The notes: generated by a model from the letters alone, not told the origin. 64,000 nucleotides of DNA from Tethya wilhelma (GCA_964030475.1 CAXIPT010000002.1:1908338-1972337), one strand, 5' to 3'; shown: positions 1 through 10,840, counted from the stretch's first letter. Translations and numbers: made by a program.

Positions 1-50
1 TTAGCTCAATATTATGTGTTAAATTATATGTGCTCATATTCTTATTCAGG

Positions 51-574
51 AATTAACTCAAGTGGAAGAAATACTGGTGTCTGCTGTCATGCCAATCATG
101 TCTGTCTACAGGCTACCTCAAGACCAGTATGGTTACAGTGGACACGTCATTAACCTCCCACAAGATGTGTCGTCATTTGCCACCAGTCTCCTAAGATTAC
201 CATCAGAAGTTGACATCCTGGTAGTTAGGAAAGAGAGAGACCAGACACATAAAGACTTTCATGTGTGTAGGAGGCGTATAGAGCAAGCTTTGACCTGGTT
301 GCTTGAGAACAATGTCTACTACCGGGCCAGTGGAATCGGATTGAACACACAGGCCTTATCTAACCTACCAGAAGATGGTGACCTCTCTGACCTTGTATCT
401 ATCCAACCTCAAGAATCAGAGTCACTCAAGCAGCACAGGGTTCACAGGAAGATCCTTATGAAGCTCACCTGCCTACTTCATTCATTCCAAACATCAACAT
501 TTGCGCATGCGCCAACATTAATTATCGTCGTGATCGCTCCGGCTTGCCCTTCAATGCACGGTGCATTCCCCTAG
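51..574 (+). pseudogene. Helitron N-terminal (DUF6570-like) fragment
   Basis: The reading frame opens directly after a splice-like TTATTCAG and begins ELTQVEEILVSAVMPIM, followed by YGYSGHVINLPQDVSSFA, LPSEVDILVVRKE, HKDFHVCRRRIEQAL and NNVYYR. This is the conserved block upstream of the Rep/helicase region in animal Helitron proteins: a CPIM/MPIM motif, 'LPQDV', 'LPxxVDxLVVR' and 'FxVRR'. Homology continues to about base 410 (LPEDGDLSDL). Further along, the matching sequence (a DPYEAHLPTSF-type stretch) is in another frame, so a frameshift is present, and the frame then runs into unrelated GC-palindromic sequence. No Rep HUH motif or helicase is present, so this is a 5' coding fragment. It could be one exon of an element lying to the left of the window. 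Family call is from recalled motif patterns. Confidence 0.6.
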
Positions 575-599
575 TATGATAACTGTATGACATTGTATA

Positions 600-1810
600 G
601 GACATCACCACACGACTTTCTAAAATTGAGAAGACAATGCAACTAATCTTAAGTCACTCAAATGAGCTTGTGTCAAAGTGGAGAATAGGGAAAATAGTGT
701 GGATCCGAAATTCATAGTAAGTACAAACTACACATGGACCATCATGATCATGTAAAACCGTTTCATGCACTATTACTATAACAGGAAACTTTTGCTGTTA
801 AATGTATACGTTATAGTATACTAATTTGGCCGAATTGCCATAATTTCTCATGGTGACTTTGATGCTTGTCATAGCGCAATGGAGTCAATCTTCTCAACAT
901 TAAAGCTAAGACACATAATATTATGTCTACGCTTGACTCCTACTGGACTTACTATTTTCAAAGAGGGAGCAAAAATCTTCTTTTGTACAAAAATCAAGTA
1001 AATCAAGCAAACCTGCACTTGACCAGGAGAGAATGGATATACTTTGGGGTAGGCATTTGTTAATACTAACTCCTATATAAACATTTTAATCTTTTGATAA
1101 TTTACTACAATTATTCTGTTTCCTACGTACAGCCTGTTTAGATGAGAAAGGTTCTACAACAAAGGATTTCACTTGAAGGATATCAAAAATGTCGTGATGC
1201 AAAACCAGACATTGTTATAGATTTTTAGTACCATTGTGGTTCAATTAAGTTTATTTAGGAATTAATTGCTACAAATTTAATACACCTTTGATAATCAGAT
1301 CTTACAAAATCCTTCTAATAAGATACATTCATTGGATCATGAGGGATCTTGCAAGAAAGATCCTACAAGAAAAGTGTTTCAAAATCCTGCAAGATCGCTC
1401 AAGATACATACTATGATTCTTGAAAGATCTTGCATAGGCGTAGGAAACAGGGGGGCTCTGGGGACTAGCTTATATAACTTGTCCTTGGTTCAATTCATTA
1501 TGTGGTAGATAACAGCTAGCAATTGGGTCAGTCATTAAATCATATTATACATGTTTGGTGAGCATTAAAAAGAAACTACACCTAGATCAAACAAGTTTGG
1601 TGGAAAGACTATAGCCTGGCACTGTACAAGTAGATACACAGTCCCAGTTAATTTTAAGTGAATTAAATTGGTAAGATACTGTGTATTATTTGATTAGTCA
1701 TGCACACATGGTACAGCCTTCTTTGTCACAATGTTACAAGGTGCATACATGACAACTTATGGCCATAGTTTCTGCAACATATATGTATATATATCCTAAT
1801 GTTACCCCTT
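600..1810. other. Gene-free AT-rich stretch
   Basis: No convincing exon. From about 1300 to 1440 there is a cluster of direct and inverted GATCTTGCAAGA-like words, which looks like the interior of a small decayed palindromic repeat, but its ends could not be fixed. Confidence 0.4.
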
Positions 1811-1812
1811 TA

Positions 1813-2154
1813 CAGTAGAACCTCGGTTATCCAGACCTCATTTATTCGGAACCTCTATTATCCGGATCGAACTTGAAGACCAAAATTCAGTTAATTAGAA
1901 CAAAATTTTATAAATTCCACCCACTTTTTAAGCTTGGTGCTTGCACGGGTCGATCAGCTGAAATTCAAGTCTAAACGAAGAAAAATATAATCTATATACC
2001 AGTGTTGTGACATGCTAAATAGTGAGAAAAACGATTGTGGCTACTGTTAGTGCTGCTAGAACCTGTATAAATTTATCATTTTGATTATCCAGACTTTTCG
2101 CTTATTCGGCAGGCTTCCGGCACAAAGGTGTGTGGATAATGGAGGTTATAGCAG
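1813..2154. mobile_element. Tigger/pogo-type MITE
   Basis: The left end after a TA dinucleotide is CAGTAGAACCTCGGTTATCC, the classic terminal sequence type of Tigger/pogo elements. The right end (GTGGATAATGGAGGTTAT) is its imperfect inverted counterpart. Subterminal words (TTATCCAGAC, TTATTCGG, TTATCCGGAT) repeat in both halves. There is no coding capacity; the length is about 340 bp. The exact right boundary is uncertain by a few bases. Confidence 0.6.
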
Positions 2155-2459
2155 GGAAGGCGGACTGGTGGGGGCAACGAAGGTAAGAAGCGCTTGAGAG
2201 CGAGCTAACAGATCTGACTACTATGTCTGCAGTTAATAGTAGAAATCAAGTAGCTTGACTCCTTAGCTGAGGCTCAAGGCACCAGTCAGGGTGCTAATAC
2301 TCTTGTAGATGTCTAGTGATAGGTGCTGATAGTAGTGATACATGGCAATGATGGCAGTAATAGGGGCAGTAGCAATCCCGACAATTAATACTCCAAGCTA
2401 ATGTTCTAGCTAAACCGTGCCGAACACCGTGGAATCCTGGCACTCCCCAAGAAACCATA

Positions 2460-2990
2460 TTGTAGTGTGGGAATTCATGGATTTTATGAAATCAAGCTGC
2501 TGCCTGATACCAGATTTTACATGGGTGAGGTACGTGCTTCGGCATGTGTGCAGGAGTCAGTACTCGCCACCTGTAAGTTATGCCTGAAATGTTGGTGTAC
2601 AGGAGGGAAATCATACATGCGAGCAGCCAGTTCAAGTGGCTATCCTGGATAGTACACGATTCCAACTATCATCATGCAATGGCAGACACAAGATCGAAGG
2701 ACCGGTCGTGGACCCTAGCATATACTCAAGGTCCTTCAAGGACTCTACCAAGAGCCTTTTTTGGTGTATGTCCCTGAAGCATGACTCAGCAGACTGCTCA
2801 TTCAAGGAAGTCCAAAGAAGAGAAACAACTATATCACACTGCTAACCAGTCCTCATGCACCTGGAAGGGCTACTCCTCAGAATTGCAAATCTACTTTAAA
2901 ATTTAACAAGAGTGGTCCTCAGATCAATGCCAAATCAGGCCACACATGCTTGATCTGCTATGGTAGCCACCCTAAGTATATGAACCAAGA
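2460..2990 (+). pseudogene. Decayed retroelement gag-like remnant
   Basis: Three overlapping short frames cover this stretch and none is intact. One reads FKWLSWIVHDSNYHHAMAD followed by a basic/tryptophan segment, resembling the 'WLxYDxxFR' block of some retrotransposon gag-like proteins. Downstream, another frame gives CLICYGSHPKYM, similar to the CxxCxGxHP knuckle of DIRS-like and related elements. Frameshifts separate the pieces. The assignment is weak; what is seen is coding-like composition with stops, not a functional gene. Confidence 0.3.
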
Positions 2991-3039
2991 CAGGGGCCCA
3001 GGAGCCCAGGGCCCATGGCACTAACATGACGATGTTTGT

Positions 3040-3498
3040 CAAGGAGACGAAGTCTAGCATCTATGACAACAAAATGGACCGTGGGGTATCCTGATCTGCC
3101 CGGTTTTTGGTTATAATATTTATCGTGGTCGAGATAGAGCCAATAAAGTGTCTTCGGCTGGTGTGCTTTATTTAGAAAATGAGTCGTAATTTTATGCAGC
3201 TGGAGTGTTTGCTCAAAAACCGGGCAGTTCATGGTAGCCCATCATGAGACGATTTCAGTGACAAAATTTGGTTGCCATAGCAACAGTAGAAACCATCCAC
3301 CTAATTAATTATTCATGAGAAGCTAATTATGCAAAAACAACAGGTCATGTGACAAAATTAATTATATCTACATACTCTAATTAAAAAATTCTATCTATAT
3401 TTTAATTTCTATTGTTTTATCTTATATATTATTAAAGTTATACAACTTTCGAATAATGTGTACCTAATTAAGGTAAACTGCATGGACCCAGTCCTTAA
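3040..3498. mobile_element. TTAA-type MITE, right half
   Basis: Contains the subterminal signature shared by several repeats in this window, TTGGTTGCCATAGCAAC followed by CCTAATTAATTATTCATGA and a GTCATGTGAC word. It ends at GGACCCAGTCC followed by TTAA (3495-3498), close to the GACCCAGGCC-TTAA end at 25101-25114. The left end was not found, so this is probably truncated. No coding sequence is credible in it. Confidence 0.45.
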
Positions 3499-3501
3499 TT
3501 C

Positions 3502-3830
3502 ACCTGAGAAAGTTTGGTTGGCTGAAAGAGTGGTCTCTAAGCCCCGCGCGCGTGCGCGCGCGGCCTTCCCCTATATATCTGAATAATTGATATTCATCAA
3601 ATATTTGTTCCAAGAAGTTGTTTATACTATAATGTGCTCATCATTACAGTGTGGTTCACATCTGTTGGTTTGAGGTTCTCAGAGGAAGTATTGCATGAAT
3701 TAAAATGGCATTATTCAGGTCACAAGAAGCCTTGTTGTACTAGACAAACAACTGCATGTCACGAACCATCAGAATTCAGGTATAATAATATTATTGTTAT
3801 TTACAACTTTAATGACCACAACCCAATAGT
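3502..3830 (+). repeat. Duplicated block, copy 1 (partner 5188-5500)
   Basis: The stretch AAGTTTGGTTGGCTGAAAGA ... GTTCCAAGAAGTTGTTTATA ... recurs at 5188-5500. This copy carries an extra alternating G/C tract (3542-3561) that the partner lacks. Similarity is highest in the central 130 bases described as a candidate exon. Confidence 0.8.
3650..3779 (+). CDS. Candidate internal exon, unknown protein (copy 1)
   Basis: A 130-base open segment bounded by TCATTACAG and GTATAAT reads ...FTSVGLRFSEEVLHELKWHY then SGHKKPCCTRQTTACHEPSEF. The copy at 5297-5426 has the same borders and length and differs at one base, a silent TTA/TTG Leu change. The sequence just outside the borders differs much more. 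Conservation that stops at splice-like borders suggests an exon rather than a random repeat. The segment is rich in Cys and His (CC..., CHE). No family was recognised and flanking exons were not identified. Confidence 0.4.
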
Positions 3831-4397
3831 TCTTACAACCATAGTAATCACAATAAAGGGCCATAATACAAGGCAGGTGTACTATTGGGTCTTACTTGCA
3901 CGGCAGTGTTTCTATCATCAAAATTGGTGAATACCAAGGGTTATTGCATTCTTGCTCTTTGTGCATGATTCATCCACTAGTCTTTATATATGTATATAGC
4001 CAACAAATTATTGGCTAGGTTAGAGGAATTAAGATTTGTAAATAAGATTCAGTGCTGGCAAACTATGATAATATTATAGTAGTAGGTTTGGGAAAGCACA
4101 GTGTTAAGAAATGTGGGGTTACATATAAGCAAATTTATATCAGTAGCTACAATCACACAACCTGTAATTATAGCAGATTACCAAATACAAAATTATGTTT
4201 CATGAACTGCTGAAGTAAAAGCTAAATGTATGAACTTCAGATCTTCACACAGTAATGTGGCATCCCTATTTCAAGTTTTATGATTATAATATTGAAACTG
4301 TAACTTTGAATTAAATTAATTTAATTTGCTGATTTAGAAATCCATTTTCATGGGATGAGTTTAGGACTTATTTTTGGTTATAGTGCAGAATCTTTTT

Positions 4398-4870
4398 CCA
4401 CGTGGCATTATTATGCGCATGGCCTCTACCAGCATAATGAAGAGTGTATGTAGCTGCTACTCAAGCATTTTAAAGGGACTAACCAGTCTCTAATAGTTCC
4501 ACACTGTAGTGGTGAAAAAAGTGAATGAATAAAAATTTCCAAAAATAAGTAGTGTAGGAATGCAATATGGGCAGTGCGGTAAAAAGTATTAGAACAAGGC
4601 ATGTCTCAATTTCGGCACATGACTACTTTATTTTTTATGCACAACTCTTGGCCGGTAGTCCAATTTAGGTTACCTGTCTATTATAGTGTACTCTACTGCT
4701 TAGCTAACTGATTAGTAGGAATTTGGACCAATGCAATAATAAGCTATTATACTATACACTGTGACATCATTGCAATAAAAATCAAGAATAAAAATGAAGT
4801 AGTCATGTGCCCAAATTAAGACATGCCTTGTTCCAATACTTTTACCGCACTGCTCATTCCTACACTATAC
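4398..4870. mobile_element. Long-arm MITE, copy 1
   Basis: Arms of about 90 bases form an inverted repeat. The left arm from 4552 reads AGTGTAGGAATG...GCAGTGCGGTAAAAAG..., and the right arm to about 4868 gives the same sequence reversed (TACCGCACTGC...CATTCCTACACTA). The upstream 150 bases (CCACGTGGCATTATTATGCG...) are also shared with the second copy at 9644-10145. No coding sequence. Confidence 0.75.
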
Positions 4871-5187
4871 TAATTTTTTGAAATTTTTACTGAGTACTTG
4901 TATAATATAGTAATGCCAAAGTATAATGACAGCCCTTAATTTCAGTGCAAATGAATCCCTGGTCATCAATTTTGAAATACTAATTATAAAATCAAAGTTA
5001 GCAGTCACTTATTTGCAGATCAAACTTCATTATTTATACTCGTGGAAAGCCATACAACATATTATGATGTGCAAATCAGGTGTGGCATTGGAAGGGTATA
5101 TAGGTATACCCTGCATTGTGGCATTGGAAGGGTACATAGGTACCCTGCCTGCTCATTTTGTCATGGTAGATACTAACCTGTATGTAA

Positions 5188-5500
5188 AGTTTGGTTGGCT
5201 GAAAGAGTGGTCTCTAAGCCCCCTTCCCCTATCTGAATAATCATCAAATATTTGTTCCAAGAAGTTGTTTATACTATAGTGTGCTCATCATCACAGTGTG
5301 GTTCACATCTGTTGGTTTGAGGTTCTCAGAGGAAGTATTGCATGAATTGAAATGGCATTATTCAGGTCACAAGAAGCCTTGTTGTACTAGACAAACAACT
5401 GCATGTCACGAACCATCAGAATTCAGGTATAATTATGTCATTTACAATTTCCATGGCTACAACCATATAGTTCTTACAACCATAGTAATCACAATATAAA
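5188..5500 (+). repeat. Duplicated block, copy 2 (partner 3502-3830)
   Basis: Same order of words as the block at 3502-3830, without the alternating G/C insertion. Confidence 0.8.
5297..5426 (+). CDS. Candidate internal exon, unknown protein (copy 2)
   Basis: Matches the 130-base candidate exon at 3650-3779 with one silent difference, again between CATCACAG and GTATAAT. The reading frame continues only into non-conserved intron-like sequence on both sides. Function unknown. Confidence 0.4.
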
Positions 5501-5509
5501 GTATTGATC

Positions 5510-6300
5510 ATCACAATTTAATTTAATGGTTTGTTTAATTCAAAAATTAATGACTTACTTAAACTAAGATGTACTTCAGGTTTTGCCCAGTTCTTTAATA
5601 TATCATTTACTTTTCACTACCAGAGAATGATTAGTCAAAAGCTACAAGATATGAGAATGAACTTTAGACTACAGATGTACCTACAAAAAGATGCACTGGC
5701 TGTATTGAAGTACACAAATGTATTTGTAATTTTAGCTAGTGTACTCAATTTGTACAGTAAAATATTCATCCTATACTTTGATTATGGAAATACACTTCAA
5801 GTATTCCATTCAATTTCATGGGTTTGTTAAAATTTGCATTTTGTAATTAATATTAATAACATGTAAAACAATTGTAAAAGATCTAAGATTAGTATTCAGT
5901 CCTAAATACTAATCTTAAAACAAAAACAGCAAAAAAACAACAAAAACTCTCAAGACAAAGCTTGGCCTGAACATGCCTTGCACAATGTCATATACCCCAA
6001 AGCTCATAATTTTTCTCGAGCAACACCCACTTGCAAAATTTTTTCTCCCAAATTTTTGTATTATGCATGTCTATGAGATGTATATACCTGCTGTTTGTTC
6101 TTATACAATGTCATATCATTGTGGTATAATTTATATAACTATTAGCACTTTATGTGGCAATCATGTAATTAGCAGCTTAATAATTATTTAACCAAAACAC
6201 TCCTTCCTACAAGCTGATTGACTTGAATTTTGTGGTTTGGTTTCTTCTACTTAAGGATTTGTTAGAATAATTACCTATAATTACCTGTACATAATATACA
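5510..6300. other. Gene-free stretch
   Basis: AT-rich sequence with short chance frames only; no splice-bounded conserved segment seen. Confidence 0.4.
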
Positions 6301-6374
6301 TGTATTTCTATAATTATATATGTGGGCATTACTTGGTCAGTATACCACCATCTATTAACACTGAGAGCTTCACA

Positions 6375-6640
6375 ATGTTAAAAACAGCAACAGGTGCATT
6401 TGGAGAAACACAAGCTGCAACTGTTGAGGTTCAGCAAATTGCTGAAGAGGTATTGTGTCTAATGTGCAAATTGTTTTGTTGTTGCTAACAACTAAGCATT
6501 ACTAAATGCATTATGTTAGTATGCATGTTCATAAGACATGATGACAACTTTTTTGAACATTATGCAAAAAAATTTAAAAATCAACATTATGCTATATTCC
6601 TTACAGGTTCGTAGAGATATTGTTTCAATGACTCAGTTGT
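6375..6640 (+). pseudogene. Truncated duplicate of the stefin gene
   Basis: A copy of stefin exon 1 lies at 6375-6449 (MLKTATGAFGETQAATVEVQ..., ending in front of the same GTATTGTGT donor). It is followed by an intron like that of the intact gene and the first few codons of exon 2 after TTACAG (VRRDI). The frame then jumps directly into sequence (TTGTTTCAATGACTCAGTTG) that in the intact locus lies about 300 bp beyond the stefin stop codon (near 8075). The rest of exon 2 and all of exon 3, including the QVVAG protease-binding loop, are deleted. It cannot make an inhibitor. It arose by tandem duplication and internal deletion. Confidence 0.75.
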
Positions 6641-7086
6641 CCTGCAAACAATGTAGCTAGAACAACCTTGCACCTACCCATGCAGCAGTTACAAAAATAA
6701 AAAAAGAAAAAAAGATCATTATATGTAGAAGGGGACATGCAGTCACTGACAGACTTTTATTATAGTATCTATAATATTATTATTTCATAGTATCTATATT
6801 GACTTTATAATTAATTATTGTTACTGGTTGTTAATGGTTGAATATAGTAAAAAGATGAGAGCATCCTGTCTTGATGTGGAACAATGCAATCCAACAGATT
6901 TTTCAATTTTTTTTGCCGCTAGCCAGACTAAAATTTATGTTACCTAAAATAACCACTTCCTGTCCAAAAAACATTTAAGCTTGAATTCACCTACGTTCCA
7001 GCAGTTGTGTTCACAACACAATAATTATTGCACTGAAAATTTTGTGGCTATTCTGATCAAGACTATTTTTTGCAATTCTGGTTACA

Positions 7087-7138
7087 ATGAAGGCAATTGT
7101 CATTGTACTCCTGCCTGCCCTTGTATCAGTTTGTACTG
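7087..7138 (+). CDS. Possible alternative signal-peptide exon of the stefin gene
   Basis: An ATG at 7087 begins MKAIVIVLLPALVSVCT, a Lys followed by a hydrophobic core as in a secretory signal. It ends one base into the next codon at a perfect GTGAGT donor (7139). Joining to the AG at 7226-7227 would continue in the stefin frame at codon 5 and replace the first residues with this leader. The acceptor has a poor pyrimidine tract, so the joining is an inference. If used, it would give a secreted inhibitor in addition to the cytosolic form started at 7215. Confidence 0.4.
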
Positions 7139-7214
7139 GTGAGTCTGATTGCACTAGCTGTCAATAGAAATCACTCAGTCAGCATACCTTCAACTATTAA
7201 CACTGAGTTTCACA

Positions 7215-7776
7215 ATGTCAAAAACAGGAACTGGTGCATTCACAGAAACACAAGCTGCAACTGTTGAGGTTCAGCAAATTGCTGAAGAGGTATTGTGTCC
7301 AATGTGCAAATTGTTTTGTTGTTGCTAACTATAAGCATTACTAAAATGCATTTAGCTATGTTAGTATGCATGTTTATAAAACATGATTACAACTTTTTTT
7401 GAACTAAATGCCAAAAATTTTAATAATCAACGTTATATGCTTTGTTCCTTACAGGTTCGTCGTGACTTGGAAGTGAATGTTATTAAACGATTCCAGTTGT
7501 ATGACGCACTTTTGTACAGGTCACAAGTTGTTGCTGGAACAAACTACATCATAAAGGTGAACAAAATAGAAGTTTCAACATAATTATGATAATATAATGC
7601 AAACAACTACTGTAGATTTAGTAAACAAAGTTTATATACAGGTTCACATTGAGTATCAAGGGCATGGCTATGTGCATGTCAAAGTATTTGATCCTCTACC
7701 AAGTGAGCCACTGCAACCTATGCTCATTGGATATGAAACTAACAAGACACTGGAATCCCCCCTTGATATCTTTTGA
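7215..7776 (+). CDS. Stefin (type-1 cystatin), three exons
   Basis: Reversible inhibitor of papain-like cysteine proteases (cathepsins). Exons 7215-7289, 7455-7556 and 7642-7776 have introns in phase 0 with GTATTG/TTACAG and GTGAAC/ATACAG borders. They encode 103 residues, the usual stefin length. Family features: an N-terminal Gly trunk (GTGAF), a helix ending in QQIAEE, the first hairpin loop QVVAG in SQVVAGTNYIIKVHIEYQG, the 'YVHVKVFDPLP' strand-loop, and a C-terminal 'PLDIF' tail like the ...DPLxYF end of stefins. The ATG at 7215 gives a leaderless cytosolic protein; an upstream exon could add a signal peptide. A broken partial copy lies just upstream. No defect is visible, so the gene is probably functional. 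Confidence 0.9.
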
Positions 7777-7784
7777 GATATTTT

Positions 7785-8225
7785 TGTTGCCATTGCTAAC
7801 TGTATAGTTATACTCTGTAGGTGTTATGTAGCTAGTGAGCTGACTCAATAGCATTGAAATAGAATTTAATTAATGGCTGATCCTTTTTTGTTACTGATAT
7901 TAACTGTATGAATAACAGTAGTCTGTATGTGTCATGTAGCTAGTGAGCTGACTCAATATCATTGAAATTGAATTTAATTTATGGCTGACCCGGCTAACTC
8001 TAAATTTATGGAAAATTTGTGAAATGAGATATGGGAAGCCATGCATTGCATTATTGCACAGGTTGAAGTAGAGAGATTGTTTCAATAACTCAGTTGTCCT
8101 GCAAACAATGATTCAGAAGCTAAAACAACTTTGCACCCGTACCCAGTACAAAACTAAAAGCAATGGCTAGAGAAAAAAGATCTTTATTTCTAGAAGGGGA
8201 TGTGCAGTCACTGACAGACTATAAT
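7785..8225. repeat. Stefin 3' flank with a ~113-bp tandem duplication
   Basis: TGTCATGTAGCTAGTGAGCT...TTGAATTTAATTTATGGCTGA at about 7910-7990 repeats the stretch at about 7800-7870. Sequence near 8068-8120 is shared with the fused end of the truncated stefin copy at 6610-6660. No gene. Confidence 0.6.
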
Positions 8226-8228
8226 ATT

Positions 8229-8505
8229 ACAAGTAAAAAAAAACAACATTGGAAATGTAATGAGACACAGGAATGGGGCTAAATCGCAAAAAGAACGCAA
8301 ACAAGATGGAATGGCTGTTAGAGTGTGTGCAGAATTCTTCCTGTATGGGCTGCACTGATTTAGCAATCTCCTTATTGAGTCTCTCATTTTGCCCACAGGA
8401 AGAATTCCTACTCTCTAACAGCCATTCCATCTTGTTTGCATTCTGTTTGCGATTTAGCCCCATTTCTGTGTCTCATTACATTTCCAATGTTTTTTTTTAC
8501 TTGTT
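8229..8505. mobile_element. Foldback element, copy 1
   Basis: Nearly perfect inverted arms of about 90 bases (8229-8322 and 8413-8504: ACAAGTAAAAAAA...GGAATGGCTGTTAGAG and its reverse) surround a 90-base loop. The stem produces similar short open frames on both strands, which are not genes. Confidence 0.85.
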
Positions 8506-8708
8506 TGTTCTCATTTTTCCATAATTTTACAAATCACATTTGAGTTGGTATGTGTAGCTAGCTACTGAGCTAGTAGTCTGGCAAGCCAGACTACTGAACG
8601 GCAGGCTGCTGAGTAAGTTGTGTAGCCTGTGATACTGAAGTGAAACACACATCTCAGTCATTTGGAGGCAGGAGCTGTATCATAAGATTTACTTGCCTTT
8701 CTATACGT

Positions 8709-8985
8709 TACAAGTAAAAAAAAGAAAACATTGGAAACGTAATGAGACACAGGAATGGCTAAATCGTAAAAAGAACGCAAACAAGATAGAATGGCTGTTA
8801 GAGTGTGTAAGGAATTCTTCCTGTATGGGCTGCATTTAACAATCTCCTTATTGAGCCTCTCATTTTGCTCACAGGAAGAATTCCTTACACACTCTAACAG
8901 CCATTCCATCTTGTTTGCGTTCTTTTTACGATTTAGCCATTCCTGTGTCTCATTACATTTCCAATGTTTTTTTTTTACTTGTTTG
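8709..8985. mobile_element. Foldback element, copy 2
   Basis: Same foldback as 8229-8505. Flanking words also recur (ATCTCAGTCATTTGGAGGCA at about 8652 and 9117), so the whole ~480-bp unit was duplicated in tandem rather than inserted twice. Confidence 0.85.
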
Positions 8986-9385
8986 TTCTCATTTTTCCAT
9001 AATTCTACAAATTACATTTGAGTTGGTGTGTGTACCTACTGATCTACTGATCATGAGCCAGCGGCGGGCTGCTGAGCCTGCCTGAAGTTCAAGTGTGGCC
9101 TGCTTGATACTGAACATCTCAGTCATTTGGAGGCAGGAAATGCCTTTCTATATCATACGTACGGTAGTACGTATAGTAGGAATGGGCCGACTGTCCCATA
9201 GACACCATACAAAATGTTGGCCATTATAAAAATCTAGCCAAACAAAATTAAACTTTCAAAGGTGCTCAGAGGCTCTTAGTGACTGATTACCAATTGCATG
9301 CATGGCCTAAAACTCACAAAAACTTCCCTCAGAACTCGTAGTGAGCGCTATTGGGAAGCCACCATAGTGCCATTTTTGTTCTCTA

Positions 9386-9421
9386 ACGTACTTACGTACT
9401 TACGTACTTACGTACGTACTT
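9386..9421. repeat. (TACGTACT)n microsatellite
   Basis: Short tandem array of ACGTACTT/ACGTACGT words. Confidence 0.8.
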
Positions 9422-9643
9422 CCTAACTGACTTACTTGAAAAGGATTTCCAGAGAACCAGAAAGTGTTGAGCCAACTTTGACACCACAAAGTAAGTTCTT
9501 TTCTTGGGTACTACATTCCTTGATACTCGTTTCAATCTCAAATGGGCCTAAACACAAACTAGAAAGCTTTGAAACTTAAGTGTATAAATTCATGTACTAC
9601 AATGCAGCCATCTTGTAGGTAGAGTTCAAAGGTCATCCATCCA

Positions 9644-10145
9644 CGTGGCATTATTATGCGCATGCGCATTAGCCTACTCCAGCATAATGACAGTAGCTGC
9701 TACTCGAGCTTTTTGTAGTGACTATAACCAGTCTCTGATTGTCTCCACACTATAGTGTTGAAAAAAGTGAATGAACAAGTAATAAAAATTTCAAAAAAAT
9801 AAGTAGTGTAGGAATGGGCAGTGCGGTAAAAAGCATTGGAACAAGGCATGTCTCAATTTCGGCACATGACTACTTCATTTTTTTATGCCCAACTCTTGGC
9901 CGGCAGTCCAGTTTAAGTTGCCTGTCTTATTATGATTTACTCCACTGCTTAGCCAACTGATTAGATCAAACAAATCCAACAACAAGCTATGCATGGTACT
10001 ATAGTAGTACAGATCTTTGCATTTATGACACTGATGATCCATATTAGGGATCAAGAATAAATCAAAAATGAAGTAGTCATGTGCCGAAATTGAGACATGC
10101 CTTGTTCCAATGCTTTTTACCGCACTGCCCATTCCTACACTACTT
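9644..10145. mobile_element. Long-arm MITE, copy 2
   Basis: Inverted arms 9806-9890 and 10070-10143 (AGTGTAGGAATGGGCAGTGC ... and reverse), with the same 5' flank as the copy at 4398-4870. A third, decayed half-copy (TGAAGTTGTCATGTGCCAAA...GCATTGCCCATACTTA) lies at about 14995-15065. Confidence 0.75.
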
Positions 10146-10149
10146 ATTT

Positions 10150-10840
10150 TTTTGAATTTTTATTATGTTATAATCAAAGTCCTGATTCATCTCTTAAGAA
10201 GAGCAACCAGGTATCACAAAATAGTTTCAGGCAACTTCAGTGCATTTAATTCCAAATAACGCACACTTTGGTGTGTGGAAAGGGTCGTCAATTCGAATTT
10301 TCTAGAAGCTAATGAATTAGAGTAACCGCATTAATTATGAGACACAAAATTTTAAAATTCATTAAGGTTGGAGGATACACACCCAAAAAGTCAAACTTTG
10401 GATACAAGTAGGGTACCTATCCCACTAACAATTCATGGAATTTTATCAACATCACATCAGATTCATAGTGAATTATACACATTTTGACATGACATATACC
10501 ACCATCAATTATGGGACAAAATGAGTGATTATGGGACACTATGTTTTTGACCCATTATGCTAGTAAACAATTCACATTTGAAGCACATGGTGGTGTGATG
10601 AACTGATTCAATTATGTAAACAATTATATCGCATCCGCCGAGCAGACAAAGAAAACAACAAATATTAATTTTGTTGACAGGAGTAACAATTAAAATTTAA
10701 TACAAACAAAAACAGTGAGTGGAGTTTACAATCAAACACAATATTAATTGAGTGAAGTTACGCAATAAAAACAAAAACACAAATACGATAATATCATTGT
10801 AATTAGCTTCAATGTCTTAGTTTTATACAAGTCATTAAGA
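10150..10840. other. Flank of pogo element, no gene
   Basis: Contains TTATGGGACAAAATGAGTGA and TTATGGGACACTATG near 10515-10545, plausible subterminal repeats of the pogo element. GATTCCAAATAA-GCACAC words near 10250 recur at about 13806 on the other side of the transposase in direct orientation. Confidence 0.35.

Noticed and set aside
8208..9021. Similar proteins on both strands around 8.2-9.0 kb
   Set aside because: They come from the two arms of foldback elements; a palindrome yields matching open frames on both strands.
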